Part shown: positions 18,936 to 28,285 of the stretch, piece by piece
Layout of the letters: every line of letters begins with the position of its first letter
Numbering within the stretch: the first letter of the stretch is position 1
Assembly (NCBI GenBank): GCA_042862465.1
Contig: JASTVH010000010.1
Coordinates: forward strand, 62,001-126,000
DNA: 64,000 bases
Origin: JASTVH01 sp042862465
GTDB lineage: Bacteria > Pseudomonadota > Gammaproteobacteria > Pseudomonadales > Oleiphilaceae
Direction: 5' to 3'
Program-made: the position numbers and the translations under genes
The notes under the pieces: model-generated
Seen by the model: only the letters and a program-made list of their open reading frames with translations
Told to the model about the DNA's origin: nothing
Database searches by the model: none

Positions 18936-20621
18936 ATGAAGAATACGGTCTCCCACTTGATCGAAGCCGCGCTGACGACGTTGCGCGAGCAAGGCATTCT
19001 CCCCTCCGACCATCAAGCAACCCCTCAGGTTGAAAACACCCGTGACAAAGCCCATGGCGATTTTGCCAGCAACATTGCCATGGTCTGTGCCAAGGCAGCC
19101 GGCATGAAGCCCCGGGATCTGGCCACGAAGATTGTTGAGGCATTGCCGGAAGATGCTGCCGTGGACAAGGTGGAGATTGCCGGCCCGGGCTTTATCAATT
19201 TCTTCATCAGCGATGCCAGCAGCTTTGATGTGATTCGCCAGGTGCTGGAAAGCGGCGACGCTTACGGCCGTCAGAACAAGGGCCAGGGCGCGAAAGTGCA
19301 GGTGGAATTTGTGTCCGCCAACCCCACGGGGCCGTTGCATGTGGGGCACGGCCGTGGCGCCGCGATTGGGGATTGCATCTGCCGCCTGCTGGAAGCGACC
19401 GGTTACGATGTGACCCGGGAATTCTACTACAACGACGCGGGTGCTCAGATCAACAACCTGGCCCTGTCCGTCCAGGCCCGCGCCAAAGGCGTCACCCCCG
19501 AGGACGATGGCTGGCTGGACGACTGGTATCGCGGCGAGTACATCATCGATGTTGCCAATGCCTACCTGGCGAAGGAAACCGTGACCGCCGATGACCGTGA
19601 AGTCACGGCCGCCGGTGACCCGGAAGACCTCGACGCCATCCGAAACTTCGCCGTCGCCTACCTGCGCCGCGAACAGGATCTGGATCTCAAAGCCTTCGGC
19701 GTCGAGTTTGATGTCTACTTCCTGGAATCATCCCTGTATGCCGACGGCAAGGTGGACGCCGTGGTCAAGCAGCTGACCGACAACGGCTATACCTACGAGC
19801 ACGAAGGCGCTACCTGGCTCGCCACCACCGAATTTGGTGACGACAAGGACCGCGTCATGCGCAAGAAGGACGGCCACTTCACCTACTTCCTGCCTGACGT
19901 GGCCTACCATCTGGACAAGTGGCAGCGCGGCTTCAAGACCGTCATCAATGAACAGGGTGCCGACCACCACTCCACCATTACCCGGGTCCGCGCCGGTCTT
20001 CAGGCTCTCAACGCCGGCATTCCCCAGGGCTGGCCCGAATACGTACTGCACCAGATGGTGCTGGTGACCCGCTCCGGCGAGGAGGTCAAACTCTCCAAGC
20101 GGGCCGGCAGCTATGTCACCCTGCGCGATCTCATCGAGGAAGTGGGACGCGATGCTACCCGATTCTTCCTGGCAGCCCGCAAGGCGGATTCGCAGCTGAC
20201 CTTCGACATCGACCTGGCGCGCTCCCAGACCAATGAAAACCCGGTTTACTACATTCAGTATGCCCATGCGCGGATCTGCAGCATGCTGCGCAAGCAGTCA
20301 GCTGACGGCGGCGAGACCTCTGCCGAGGCCGGAATGACCCACCTGGATAAGCTGAATCTCGACGAAGAGCGGGATGTGGCAGACATGCTGCAACGCTTCC
20401 CCGAAGTACTGGAATCGGCTGCCGATCGCCATGAACCCCATCAGGTGAGCCAGTATCTGCGTGAGCTGGCCGGGCGCTTTCACTCTTACTACAACGCCCA
20501 CAAAGTCCTGGTGGACGATCCGGAGCTGCGTCAGGCACGCATTGCCCTGAGCCTTGCGGTCAAGCAGGTCATCAGCAATGGTCTAAACTTGCTGGGCGTT
20601 TCCGCTCCGGAAGAGATGTAA
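18936..20621 (+). CDS. argS: Arginyl-tRNA synthetase
   Basis: 561 residues, class I synthetase. The N-terminal Add-1 domain (about 1-110) binds the tRNA D-loop. The HIGH-type motif is ANPTGPLHVGHGRG and the KMSKS equivalent reads VKLSKRAG. The C-terminal DALR anticodon-binding domain includes YIQYAHARICSMLR and ends SNGLNLLGVSAPEEM. It charges tRNA-Arg in the cytosol. Located between priA and ftsN as in Pseudomonas. Confidence 0.97.
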   Translation: MKNTVSHLIEAALTTLREQGILPSDHQATPQVENTRDKAHGDFASNIAMVCAKAAGMKPRDLATKIVEALPEDAAVDKVEIAGPGFINFFISDASSFDVIRQVLESGDAYGRQNKGQGAKVQVEFVSANPTGPLHVGHGRGAAIGDCICRLLEATGYDVTREFYYNDAGAQINNLALSVQARAKGVTPEDDGWLDDWYRGEYIIDVANAYLAKETVTADDREVTAAGDPEDLDAIRNFAVAYLRREQDLDLKAFGVEFDVYFLESSLYADGKVDAVVKQLTDNGYTYEHEGATWLATTEFGDDKDRVMRKKDGHFTYFLPDVAYHLDKWQRGFKTVINEQGADHHSTITRVRAGLQALNAGIPQGWPEYVLHQMVLVTRSGEEVKLSKRAGSYVTLRDLIEEVGRDATRFFLAARKADSQLTFDIDLARSQTNENPVYYIQYAHARICSMLRKQSADGGETSAEAGMTHLDKLNLDEERDVADMLQRFPEVLESAADRHEPHQVSQYLRELAGRFHSYYNAHKVLVDDPELRQARIALSLAVKQVISNGLNLLGVSAPEEM

Positions 20622-20627
20622 GGTTCT

Positions 20628-21254
20628 ATGACCCGCGATTACGCGAAAAAGCAGTCTGCCTCCCCCAAGAAGGGAGGCGCCAAGGCAAAACGCCAGAAAG
20701 CGCCGGCCCGGCCGGCGCCGACCCAAACAGCCGGCCCCAGTACCGCGCAGTGGCTGATGATTGTGGCCCTGACAAGCGGTTTTGTCGGCTTCATGGTCTA
20801 CCTCTACAGCGTGCCACCCGCCGCGCCGCCGGCAGTAACCATGCCGCCGCCCTCACAGCCTGCGCCTGCGAAACCCGGCTCAACGGGCAAGCCACGGGGC
20901 GAAGAGACGCGGGATTTTCGCTTCTATGAAATGCTCCCGGAATCGGAAGTGGTCGCCCCAAAAGTGGAAGCCTACCAGCCCGACAATGGCGCCGGTGAAG
21001 ACTACTTCTACATGCTACAGACCGGATCATTCCGCACCGCTGCCGATGCCGAACGCCAGAAAGCGCAGATCGGATTCCAGGGGCTGCGGGCCGAGGTCAA
21101 GGAAGTGAACCTGGACAGCGGTGCGCGCTGGTACCGGGTGCAAGTCGGTCCGTTCATCTCGCGCAGCAAGATGAACAGTGCGTTCGACCGGCTCGTATCG
21201 ATCAACATCGAACCCATGATTCGCAAAATCAAACAGCCACCGGACCAAGGCTAA
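20628..21254 (+). CDS. ftsN: Cell division protein FtsN-like (SPOR domain)
   Basis: 208 residues. Basic cytoplasmic tail (KKQSASPKKGGAKAKRQK), one membrane helix at about 44-62 (WLMIVALTSGFVGFMVYLY), Pro/Ala-rich periplasmic linker, and C-terminal SPOR domain (YFYMLQTGSFRTAADAERQ to the end). FtsN triggers septal peptidoglycan synthesis. The argS-ftsN-hslVU order supports the name. Starts six bases after the argS stop, so the two are co-transcribed. Confidence 0.88.
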   Translation: MTRDYAKKQSASPKKGGAKAKRQKAPARPAPTQTAGPSTAQWLMIVALTSGFVGFMVYLYSVPPAAPPAVTMPPPSQPAPAKPGSTGKPRGEETRDFRFYEMLPESEVVAPKVEAYQPDNGAGEDYFYMLQTGSFRTAADAERQKAQIGFQGLRAEVKEVNLDSGARWYRVQVGPFISRSKMNSAFDRLVSINIEPMIRKIKQPPDQG

Positions 21255-21315
21255 CCCCCTGACCAGGTCCTGGCGGGCCCCTCAACCCGCCGGGCCACAA
21301 TCTACGACTCCCTGG

Positions 21316-21344
21316 CCTTGAATTGGCACCCCGCCGCCACCATA
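21316..21344 (+). promoter_or_regulatory. Sigma-32-like heat-shock promoter for hslVU
   Basis: CCTTGAA (21316-21322), 14-base spacer, CCACCATA (21337-21344), close to the sigma-32 consensus CTTGAA and CCCCAT. It lies 35 bases upstream of the hslV start in the ftsN-hslV gap. hslVU is a heat-shock operon in E. coli, so the match is plausible. Confidence 0.55.
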
Positions 21345-21378
21345 ACCGGGTATTCAAGTCTTACTACAGGGAGTATCC

Positions 21379-21897
21379 ATGACCACCATTCTCTCCGTTC
21401 GACGCGATGACCACGTTGCCCTGGGTGGCGACGGCCAGGTATCGCTGGGCAACACGGTCATGAAAGGCAATGCCCGCAAAGTTCGTCGCCTCTACAACAA
21501 TCAGGTACTGGCCGGTTTCGCCGGTGGTACCGCCGACGCCTTTACCCTTTTTGAACGCTTCGAGGCACAGCTTGAAAAATACCAGGGAAACCTGACCCGG
21601 GCCGCAGTGGAACTGGCCAAGGACTGGCGCACCGATAGAGCCCTGAGGCGCCTGGAGGCCCTGTTGGCAGTGGCCGACAAGACCACGTCCTTGATTATTA
21701 CCGGCAATGGCGATGTCATTGAGCCCGAGCAGAACCTGATCGCCATCGGCTCCGGCGGCCCCTATGCCCAGGCGGCGGCCCGAGCGATGCTGGAGAACAC
21801 CGACCTCAATGCCCGGGAGATTGTCGAAAAAGGCCTGGATATCGCCGCCGACATCTGTGTCTACACCAATCACAACCGAACCATTGAAGAATTGTAG
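21379..21897 (+). CDS. hslV: ATP-dependent protease subunit HslV
   Basis: 172 residues. Proteasome beta-like peptidase of the HslVU (ClpQY) complex. After removal of Met1 the mature chain starts TTILSVRR, giving the N-terminal threonine nucleophile. GGDGQVSLGNTVMKGNARKV and the IGSGGPYAQAAARA segment are family hallmarks. A GGGAG ribosome-binding site precedes the ATG; hslU follows 53 bases later. Confidence 0.98.
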   Translation: MTTILSVRRDDHVALGGDGQVSLGNTVMKGNARKVRRLYNNQVLAGFAGGTADAFTLFERFEAQLEKYQGNLTRAAVELAKDWRTDRALRRLEALLAVADKTTSLIITGNGDVIEPEQNLIAIGSGGPYAQAAARAMLENTDLNAREIVEKGLDIAADICVYTNHNRTIEEL

Positions 21898-21950
21898 CGA
21901 CGGGCCCCAATGCCCGACGTCCAAGACAGCCACAAGGAGCAGAACGCCCC

Positions 21951-23279
21951 ATGTCTGCCATGACGCCCCGTGAAATCGTCGATGAACTCAACCGACACAT
22001 CATCGGTCAGGATGAAGCCAAGCGTTCCGTCGCCATTGCCCTGCGTAACCGCTGGCGCCGGATGCAGCTGGATAACGACATCCGGGACGAAATCACCCCC
22101 AAGAACATTCTCATGATCGGCCCCACCGGCGTGGGCAAAACAGAAATTGCCCGCCGCCTGGCGAAACTGGCGGATGCCCCTTTCATCAAGATCGAGGCGA
22201 CCAAGTTTACCGAGGTGGGCTATGTCGGCCGCGATGTGGAGTCCATCATTCGCGACCTGACGGAAATGGCCATCAAAATGCTGCGTGAAAAGGAAATGGA
22301 GCGGGTCCGCGACCGCGCCCTGGATGCGGCAGAAGACCGTATCCTGGATGCCCTGCTGCCCCCGCCCCGCAGCGACTACGGTGAGGAACGACAAAACTCC
22401 GATTCCTCCACCCGCCAGCTCTTCCGCAAGAAGCTGCGTGAGGGCGAGCTGGATGACAAGGAAATAGAGATAGACCTGCGCTCCTCACCGGCCGGTGTCG
22501 AGATCATGGCCCCGCCGGGCATGGAGGAGATGACCAGTCAGTTGCAGAGCCTGTTCTCCAACATGTCCAACGAACGGCGCAAGACCCGCAAGATGAAGGT
22601 GGCGGACGCCTTCGAGATGGTACGCGAAGAAGAAGCGGCCAAACTCGTCAACGAAGACGACATCAAGCAGAAAGCATTGCACGCCGTCGAGCAGAACGGC
22701 ATCGTGTTCCTTGATGAAATCGACAAGGTCGCCAAGCGCTCCGAGCAGGGTTCTGCCGATGTCAGCCGGGAAGGCGTACAGCGGGATCTGCTGCCCCTGA
22801 TTGAAGGCAGCACCATCAGCACCAAGTACGGCATGGTGCGGACGGATCACATCCTGTTTATCGCCTCCGGCGCGTTCCATCTGTCCAAACCTTCGGACCT
22901 GATCCCGGAGTTACAGGGACGGCTGCCCATTCGGGTTGAACTTAAAGCCCTGACCCCGGAAGACTTCAAGCGCATCCTGACCGAGCCCAGCGCTTCTCTG
23001 GTACAACAGTACCGCAGCCTGATGGGATCGGAAGAAGTGAAGCTGGACTTCGAGGAGGGCGCCATCGACCGGATTGCCGAGATTGCCTGGAAGGTGAACG
23101 AAACCACCGAAAACATCGGTGCGCGCCGCCTGCACACGGTGATGGAACGACTGCTGGAAGACATCTCATTCCATGCCGGCGACACGGTGCGAGACACGTT
23201 CAAGGTGACGGCGGACTATGTTGACGAACAGCTAGGCCACCTCGCCGAGGATGAGGACCTGAGCCGCTACATCCTTTAA
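21951..23279 (+). CDS. hslU: ATP-dependent protease ATPase subunit HslU
   Basis: 442 residues, AAA+ unfoldase. Walker A GPTGVGKTE, Walker B VFLDEIDKVAKR, and the C-terminal tail GHLAEDEDLSRYIL that inserts into HslV to activate it. The intermediate (I) domain spans roughly residues 110-230. AAGGAG precedes the ATG. Confidence 0.98.
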   Translation: MSAMTPREIVDELNRHIIGQDEAKRSVAIALRNRWRRMQLDNDIRDEITPKNILMIGPTGVGKTEIARRLAKLADAPFIKIEATKFTEVGYVGRDVESIIRDLTEMAIKMLREKEMERVRDRALDAAEDRILDALLPPPRSDYGEERQNSDSSTRQLFRKKLREGELDDKEIEIDLRSSPAGVEIMAPPGMEEMTSQLQSLFSNMSNERRKTRKMKVADAFEMVREEEAAKLVNEDDIKQKALHAVEQNGIVFLDEIDKVAKRSEQGSADVSREGVQRDLLPLIEGSTISTKYGMVRTDHILFIASGAFHLSKPSDLIPELQGRLPIRVELKALTPEDFKRILTEPSASLVQQYRSLMGSEEVKLDFEEGAIDRIAEIAWKVNETTENIGARRLHTVMERLLEDISFHAGDTVRDTFKVTADYVDEQLGHLAEDEDLSRYIL

Positions 23280-23292
23280 CGGCAACCACCGG

Positions 23293-23310
23293 CGGGGCCT
23301 GAGGGCCCCG
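23293..23310 (+). terminator. GC hairpin after hslU
   Basis: Perfect seven-base stem CGGGGCC/GGCCCCG with a TGAG loop, 13 bases after the hslU stop. No T-run follows, so it may be only a partial terminator or an mRNA 3'-end stabiliser between hslU and the next gene. Confidence 0.4.
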
Positions 23311-23332
23311 TCGCAGCAACCTGTTGCAAACC

Positions 23333-23722
23333 ATGACAAAGCAGACAACACCCTCCGATATAAAGCTGCGGCGTAAAAGCCGCCTGCTCGCCCTGACCTA
23401 TCCCGATGGCGAAACGCTGGAACTGCCCTTCGAACTGCTGCGGGTCTACAGCCCGTCTGCCGAGGTGCGAGGGCATGGGATCGGTAACGCCATACTTCAG
23501 ACCGGAAAACGGAATGTTACCGTCACGGACCTGGAACCGGTCGGCAATTATGCCCTCCGAATCATCTTCAGCGATGGTCACGATTCCGGCATCTACACCT
23601 GGGACTATCTGCAGGACCTGGGGCGTCACCAGGCCGATTACTGGCAGGAATACCTTGAACGCCTGAAAGCCGCCGGCGCCTCCCGCGATGCGGGAGACGT
23701 CGGCCACTTTCAGGGAGGATAA
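23333..23722 (+). CDS. DUF971 (gamma-butyrobetaine hydroxylase N-terminal-like) protein
   Basis: 129 residues from ATG 23333; a TTG three codons upstream also stays in frame. The sequence IKLRRKSRLLALTYPDGETLELPFELLRVYSPSAE and the ending YTWDYLQDLGRHQADYWQEYLERL are characteristic of the DUF971 family, often found right after hslVU in Pseudomonas relatives. The fold is shared with the N-terminal domain of gamma-butyrobetaine hydroxylase. Its role is not established; an iron-sulfur-related function has been suggested for related proteins. No good ribosome-binding site, so translation may depend on hslU. Confidence 0.85.
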   Translation: MTKQTTPSDIKLRRKSRLLALTYPDGETLELPFELLRVYSPSAEVRGHGIGNAILQTGKRNVTVTDLEPVGNYALRIIFSDGHDSGIYTWDYLQDLGRHQADYWQEYLERLKAAGASRDAGDVGHFQGG

Positions 23723-23779
23723 AAAAGCCCTTCGTCCTAACGTGTGGGGTTTGACAGGAGGGGGATTCGGACGAAGGGC
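23721..23779 (-). terminator. Long-loop intrinsic terminator of the patatin gene
   Basis: Perfect 11-base inverted repeat GCCCTTCGTCC/GGACGAAGGGC (23727-23737 and 23769-23779) separated by 31 bases. On the minus strand it is followed by six Ts. It lies between convergent genes, 21 bases after the patatin stop. Confidence 0.7.
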
Positions 23780-23800
23780 ATTGAAATCGCTGTCCGGCGG

Positions 23801-25057
23801 TTAAAGCACCCGCCGGGCGTTCTGCAAGAGATCGGATACGTTTTCAAGGCCGCTGCTGAGCTTTCCCCACTTTCCCTGTTTGTTGCGTTCCCTCGCCACA
23901 TAAAGCGGCAGCATTTCTCCGTACAGGCTGGTACTGATCGTTCGCTGTTCGTCCTCCAGATAATCACGCCGCAGCGTGATTCCGTAAGGCGCCAGTTTCT
24001 CTTCCAGCTCGTCCGCGCGTAACAGCAGATCCCTTCGGGTCATCTGATAGGCGTGTTCGCACACCATACGCCGCGACTGGAAGCTGAATACATTCGAGAA
24101 GAACAGCTTCGCGTCATCCCGGGTCGGCTCGAACACCACGATTTCGCGATCCGGATATTCCTTCGCATACTGGGCAATCCCCGCCTTCATGCGCGAATAG
24201 ATCATGGTCCGGAATGTCTGCGACAGAATGTTGGGCATGCCGGAATTGACCAGGGCGCCCGGTTTCATGGTGCCCGCCCGCACCGCCTGGCTGGCATCGA
24301 TCGGCACCAGCGGGTTGATGGCCAACACCAGATCGGCACCATCTTCCAGCGCCACCGATGCATGCAGACCTTTTCTCAGCGTCCCGTCCAGATAGTAGCG
24401 TCCATCGATCTCCACCGGCGTATACAGCGCCGGTGAGGCCACGCTCGCCTGTACGGCCCGTGAAATCGCCACATGATCAAACCCGGGCGCACCGAAGCGA
24501 ACCGCCTCACTGCTCTCCAGGTCGGCCGCGATGATATAGAGCCGCCGGCGGAGCTGGCGAAAATCGTTGGTCCGGCCCAGCATGCTGAAGGCCCGCTGCA
24601 GGTACTCGTGCAGACCTTCGTTGTCGAACAGCCCACTCGGCACGGCCTGCGACAGAACCGTCATGGCCTCCAGCAGGCTCTGGTCGTAGGGATTGTTGAT
24701 AAAGCGACCCAACGCCTCCCAGACCAGACCGGGCACTGCCATCGCACGGCGCATGTATTCTTTCACGGCCGGACGGTAGAATACTTCCGGATGAAAAGGG
24801 TGAACCTCGGCTTCGTTCTTGACGAAGATGCGGCACAGTTGCGCCGTGGTCATCTGATTGGCCAGATTCGCCGCCACAAAAGACCCGGCGCTGACACCGA
24901 CATAAACGTAAAGATCGTTGAAATCGACCCCTTCGAGGGATTCATCCAGCGCCCTCAATGCACCGATTTCATAAATCCCGCCAAGCGGACCGGCGCCACC
25001 CAGTGCAAGACCGATGCGCGGTTTTGCTTTCTTTTCTTGCCGTATGTCGACCGTCAT
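23801..25057 (-). CDS. Patatin-like phospholipase family protein
   Basis: 418 residues. Serine hydrolase with the patatin Ser-Asp dyad: oxyanion loop GGAGPLGG (20-27), nucleophile GVSAGS (Ser56) and YLDGTL (Asp224). No signal peptide or membrane helix is visible, so cytosolic or peripheral. About 150 residues follow the catalytic domain, including a basic region (SFQSRRMVCEHAYQMTRRDLLLRADELEEKL). Probably a lipid acyl hydrolase; substrate unknown. It stands alone between ptsP and DUF971 with its own terminator. Confidence 0.85.
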   Translation of the reverse strand: MTVDIRQEKKAKPRIGLALGGAGPLGGIYEIGALRALDESLEGVDFNDLYVYVGVSAGSFVAANLANQMTTAQLCRIFVKNEAEVHPFHPEVFYRPAVKEYMRRAMAVPGLVWEALGRFINNPYDQSLLEAMTVLSQAVPSGLFDNEGLHEYLQRAFSMLGRTNDFRQLRRRLYIIAADLESSEAVRFGAPGFDHVAISRAVQASVASPALYTPVEIDGRYYLDGTLRKGLHASVALEDGADLVLAINPLVPIDASQAVRAGTMKPGALVNSGMPNILSQTFRTMIYSRMKAGIAQYAKEYPDREIVVFEPTRDDAKLFFSNVFSFQSRRMVCEHAYQMTRRDLLLRADELEEKLAPYGITLRRDYLEDEQRTISTSLYGEMLPLYVARERNKQGKWGKLSSGLENVSDLLQNARRVL

Positions 25058-25188
25058 TGGCTACCCATTATTTTTATCGCGATGCAGTGGGCAAATCAGT
25101 TCCGGAGATAGCGCCTCACCCGGCGTGTCGCGATTTTCGAAAACAGTAACAAGCGAAATTAGAATAATCATACTAGTGCGGCACACAC

Positions 25189-27504
25189 TCAGTGCAGGAC
25201 ACTGTCTTCATCCGGTGCCACCATGGCTGCGGCGCCCCTTTCCGGGCGGAGATAACGTCCCACTCCCGCTTCCCGCAAGGCCAGCTCAACACAGCTTCGA
25301 ATCACGTGGGGCGAGTCCATCTTCATCACGGTATCCAGCAGCTTGTGCGCCCAGGCCAGGGGCACGGTGCGGATAACCGACTTCACTTTTGGCAGGTTGG
25401 CGGCGTTCATGGACAGGGCATCGTATCCCATCGCCATCAGCAGCAGGGCGCCCCCGGGGTCGCCCGCCAGCTCACCGCAGATACTGACCGGCTTGCCCGC
25501 CGCATGGCTGTCCTGCGCCACCCGATAGAGGGCCTGTAAAACCGCGGGGTGGAAGGAATGATAGAGCGACGCGACCCGTGGGTTGTTGCGGTCGACGGCC
25601 AGCAGGTACTGGGTGAGATCGTTCGAGCCGACGGACAGGAAGTCCACGCGGTCGGCCAGTTCCCGGATCTGGTACACCGCCGCAGGCACTTCGATCATGA
25701 CGCCAACCTCCGGCATCACCACCTGATAGCCTTCCTCGCGCACCTCATGATAAACGCGATACACCAGATGCAGCGCCTCCTCGACCTCGGAGACGTTGCT
25801 GATCATGGGCAGCATCACCCGCAGGTTATTGAGCCCTTCGCTGGCCTTGAGCATCGCCCGCACCTGCACCAGAAAGATCTCCGGATGATCCAGGGTCACC
25901 CGGATGCCCCGCCAGCCGAGGAAGGGATTCTCTTCGGTGATCGGGAAATAGCTCAGTGACTTGTCTCCGCCGATATCCAGGGTGCGCATGGTCACTTCGT
26001 TGGGGGCGAAGGCTTCCAGCTGCTCGCGATAGTAGGCGCGTTGCTCCTGTTCGGAAGGGAAACGCTCATTGATCATGAACGGCACTTCGGTGCGATAGAG
26101 CCCGATACCTTCGGCACCGTGGCTGATGGAACGCACGACATCGGTCATCAGACCGGTGTTGACCAGCAGCGGTACACGGTGCCCGTCCGGGGTCTCACTG
26201 GGCTTGTCCCGCAGCGCCTCCAGCCCCCGCACCAGCTCTTCTTCCTCATCGCAGATCGACTCGTAAAATGCGCGCAGATCCGAAGACGGCGAGGCATAGA
26301 TCTGTCCCTCATAGCCATCCACGATCAGTTCCCTGCCGTCCAGCTGATTGACCGGCACATCGATCAGCCCCATGACCGTCGGAACCCCCATCGCCCGCGC
26401 CAGAATCGCCACGTGAGAGTTGCCCGAGCCACGCACCGACACCAGCCCGACCAGCCGTCCCCGCGGCACCTCACCGAGCATGGCCGGCGTCAGTTCATCG
26501 CTGACCAGAATCGTCTGTTCCGGATATTCCACCGAGACATGCTCGCCTTCCTGCAGGTGGGCCAGCACCCGTCGTCCGAGGTCCTTTACGTCCACCGCGC
26601 GCTCACGCAGGTAGTGATCGCCCATGAGTTCAAAATGCCGCACGTATTGCTGGACCACATCCCGCAACGCCGTCTGCGCCCACACCCCTTCCCTGATCCG
26701 GTTCGTCACCTCGCCAGGCAGGGCATTATCATCGAGCATACGCAGGTAAACCTCGAACAGGGCCTGTTCTTCGGGCCGCAGCTGCGAGGCGAGACGTTCG
26801 TTAACCGCGCGAATGTCCTCGCGCACGGCCTCCACCGCCTCACCAAAGCGCTGCAGTTCCTGATCGACATCGTCACAGGTTTTGTCGGGAACCGCTTCCA
26901 GATCTGCCGGTGGATAGACCACAACGCCACGGCCGATGGCGACTCCGGAAGCACCCGCGACACCCTTGAAACTGATATCCCGGGCCTGCTGCCCGGTCAG
27001 TGACAAACCGCCAATGGCCCCCGTCGCCTCGCTGTGGGCAATGACGCCCGCCAGCTGTGCGGACACCGTCACCAGAAACGCTTCTTCCCCCTCATCGAAA
27101 CAGCGGCTGTTACGGTGCTGCTGGACCACCAGCACACCCAGAACGCGGCGGTGGTGGATGATGGGCACCCCGAGAAAAGAGCGGTAACGCTCCTCTCCGG
27201 TTTCGGGAAAATAGCGGTAGCGGGGATGCGCGGTGGCGTCTTCCAGATTGATGGGCTCCTCGCGGCTGCCCACCAGACCGATCAAACCCTCGGAATGGGC
27301 CAGGCTGACCTTGCCCACCGCCGATTTGTAGAGGCCCTCGGTGGCCATGAGGATGTAGCGATTGGTATCCGGATCATGGAGGTAGACCGAACACACTTCA
27401 GTCTTCATCGCTTCCTGAACACGCGTGACAATGATTTGCAAAGCCTCGTTCAGGTCTTTTGCAGCGTTGACCTCCTGGACGATACTTCGAAGCGTGTTCA
27501 GCAT
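25189..27504 (-). CDS. ptsP: Phosphoenolpyruvate-protein phosphotransferase, nitrogen PTS enzyme I
   Basis: 771 residues. The N-terminal GAF domain (about 1-165) separates it from sugar-PTS enzyme I. The PEP-utilising N-domain starts near 178, the phosphocarrier His is His364 (RGSGNSHVAILARA), and the C-terminal TIM barrel contains VGVMIEVPAA, SVGSNDLTQY and the active-site Cys in SICGELAGDP. It passes phosphate from PEP to NPr and then EIIA-Ntr, coupling nitrogen status to potassium and stress responses; the GAF domain senses glutamine/2-oxoglutarate in E. coli. Adjacent to rppH as in E. coli. The ribosome-binding site is weak. Confidence 0.96.
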   Translation of the reverse strand: MLNTLRSIVQEVNAAKDLNEALQIIVTRVQEAMKTEVCSVYLHDPDTNRYILMATEGLYKSAVGKVSLAHSEGLIGLVGSREEPINLEDATAHPRYRYFPETGEERYRSFLGVPIIHHRRVLGVLVVQQHRNSRCFDEGEEAFLVTVSAQLAGVIAHSEATGAIGGLSLTGQQARDISFKGVAGASGVAIGRGVVVYPPADLEAVPDKTCDDVDQELQRFGEAVEAVREDIRAVNERLASQLRPEEQALFEVYLRMLDDNALPGEVTNRIREGVWAQTALRDVVQQYVRHFELMGDHYLRERAVDVKDLGRRVLAHLQEGEHVSVEYPEQTILVSDELTPAMLGEVPRGRLVGLVSVRGSGNSHVAILARAMGVPTVMGLIDVPVNQLDGRELIVDGYEGQIYASPSSDLRAFYESICDEEEELVRGLEALRDKPSETPDGHRVPLLVNTGLMTDVVRSISHGAEGIGLYRTEVPFMINERFPSEQEQRAYYREQLEAFAPNEVTMRTLDIGGDKSLSYFPITEENPFLGWRGIRVTLDHPEIFLVQVRAMLKASEGLNNLRVMLPMISNVSEVEEALHLVYRVYHEVREEGYQVVMPEVGVMIEVPAAVYQIRELADRVDFLSVGSNDLTQYLLAVDRNNPRVASLYHSFHPAVLQALYRVAQDSHAAGKPVSICGELAGDPGGALLLMAMGYDALSMNAANLPKVKSVIRTVPLAWAHKLLDTVMKMDSPHVIRSCVELALREAGVGRYLRPERGAAAMVAPDEDSVLH

Positions 27505-27534
27505 GCGTTGGCGTATCCGTCAGCGTTATTCGAT

Positions 27535-28023
27535 TTAGCCGCCTTCCTGCATCCGGAAAAGGCGCGGAGCCAGCTCCCGGAGTGCTTTGCGGTAGACCTC
27601 TCGTTTGAAAGCGACGACCTGCCCCAGGGGGTACCAGTAACTGACCCACTGCCACCCGTCGAATTCCGGGGAATGGGTGTGGTCGACGCTAACGCTCGAG
27701 TCCGGCGATAGCATTTCAAGCAGGAACCATTTCTGTTTTTGCCCCACACAAACCGGGTGTGAATTGTGGCGAATGAGTCGACGAGGCAGGCGATATCGCA
27801 GCCACCCCCGTGTGCACCCCACAATATTGACATCCTCGGAGCCCAGGCCGATCTCCTCGCCAAGTTCCCGGAACAGGGCTTCTTCCGCAGATTCGTTCTG
27901 CTGGATTCCCCCTTGCGGGAACTGCCAGGAGTCCTGCCCGATACGTCGGGCCCAGAGCACCTCACCACGGCGGTTGGCCAGAATGATTCCGACATTCGGT
28001 CGAAAACCGTCGGAGTCAATCAC
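27535..28023 (-). CDS. rppH: RNA pyrophosphohydrolase RppH
   Basis: 162 residues from a GTG start at 28023. A GTG three codons earlier is possible, but the inner one has AAAGGTG six bases upstream and gives the N-terminus IDSDGFRPNVGIIL, matching the E. coli protein start. The Nudix box is GGIQQNESAEEALFRELGEEIGL. Removes pyrophosphate from mRNA 5' ends to trigger RNase E decay. Lies 30 bases upstream of ptsP, so probably co-transcribed. Confidence 0.95.
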   Translation of the reverse strand: MIDSDGFRPNVGIILANRRGEVLWARRIGQDSWQFPQGGIQQNESAEEALFRELGEEIGLGSEDVNIVGCTRGWLRYRLPRRLIRHNSHPVCVGQKQKWFLLEMLSPDSSVSVDHTHSPEFDGWQWVSYWYPLGQVVAFKREVYRKALRELAPRLFRMQEGG

Positions 28024-28285
28024 GGCAAACACCTTTGTAATTGTTTGATTCCCGGCGGTGCGCCAATTGGTGGACGCGGATTTGTGTCTGCCGCAGCCCT
28101 TGGCACTGGCACACTACGCCGAGCTTAACTTGCTTTCATTCTTCCAGAAATCCGTCACCGCGGCAAACGCCCAAGTAAGGACCCGGGCGTGTTAGAATCT
28201 CGCATCTTCTGGAGCAGGCGAGCCGGCGCCATAACCGCTTAAACGCCTGTTACTATCCATTTTCGGCAACGACAAGGAGCCTTCG

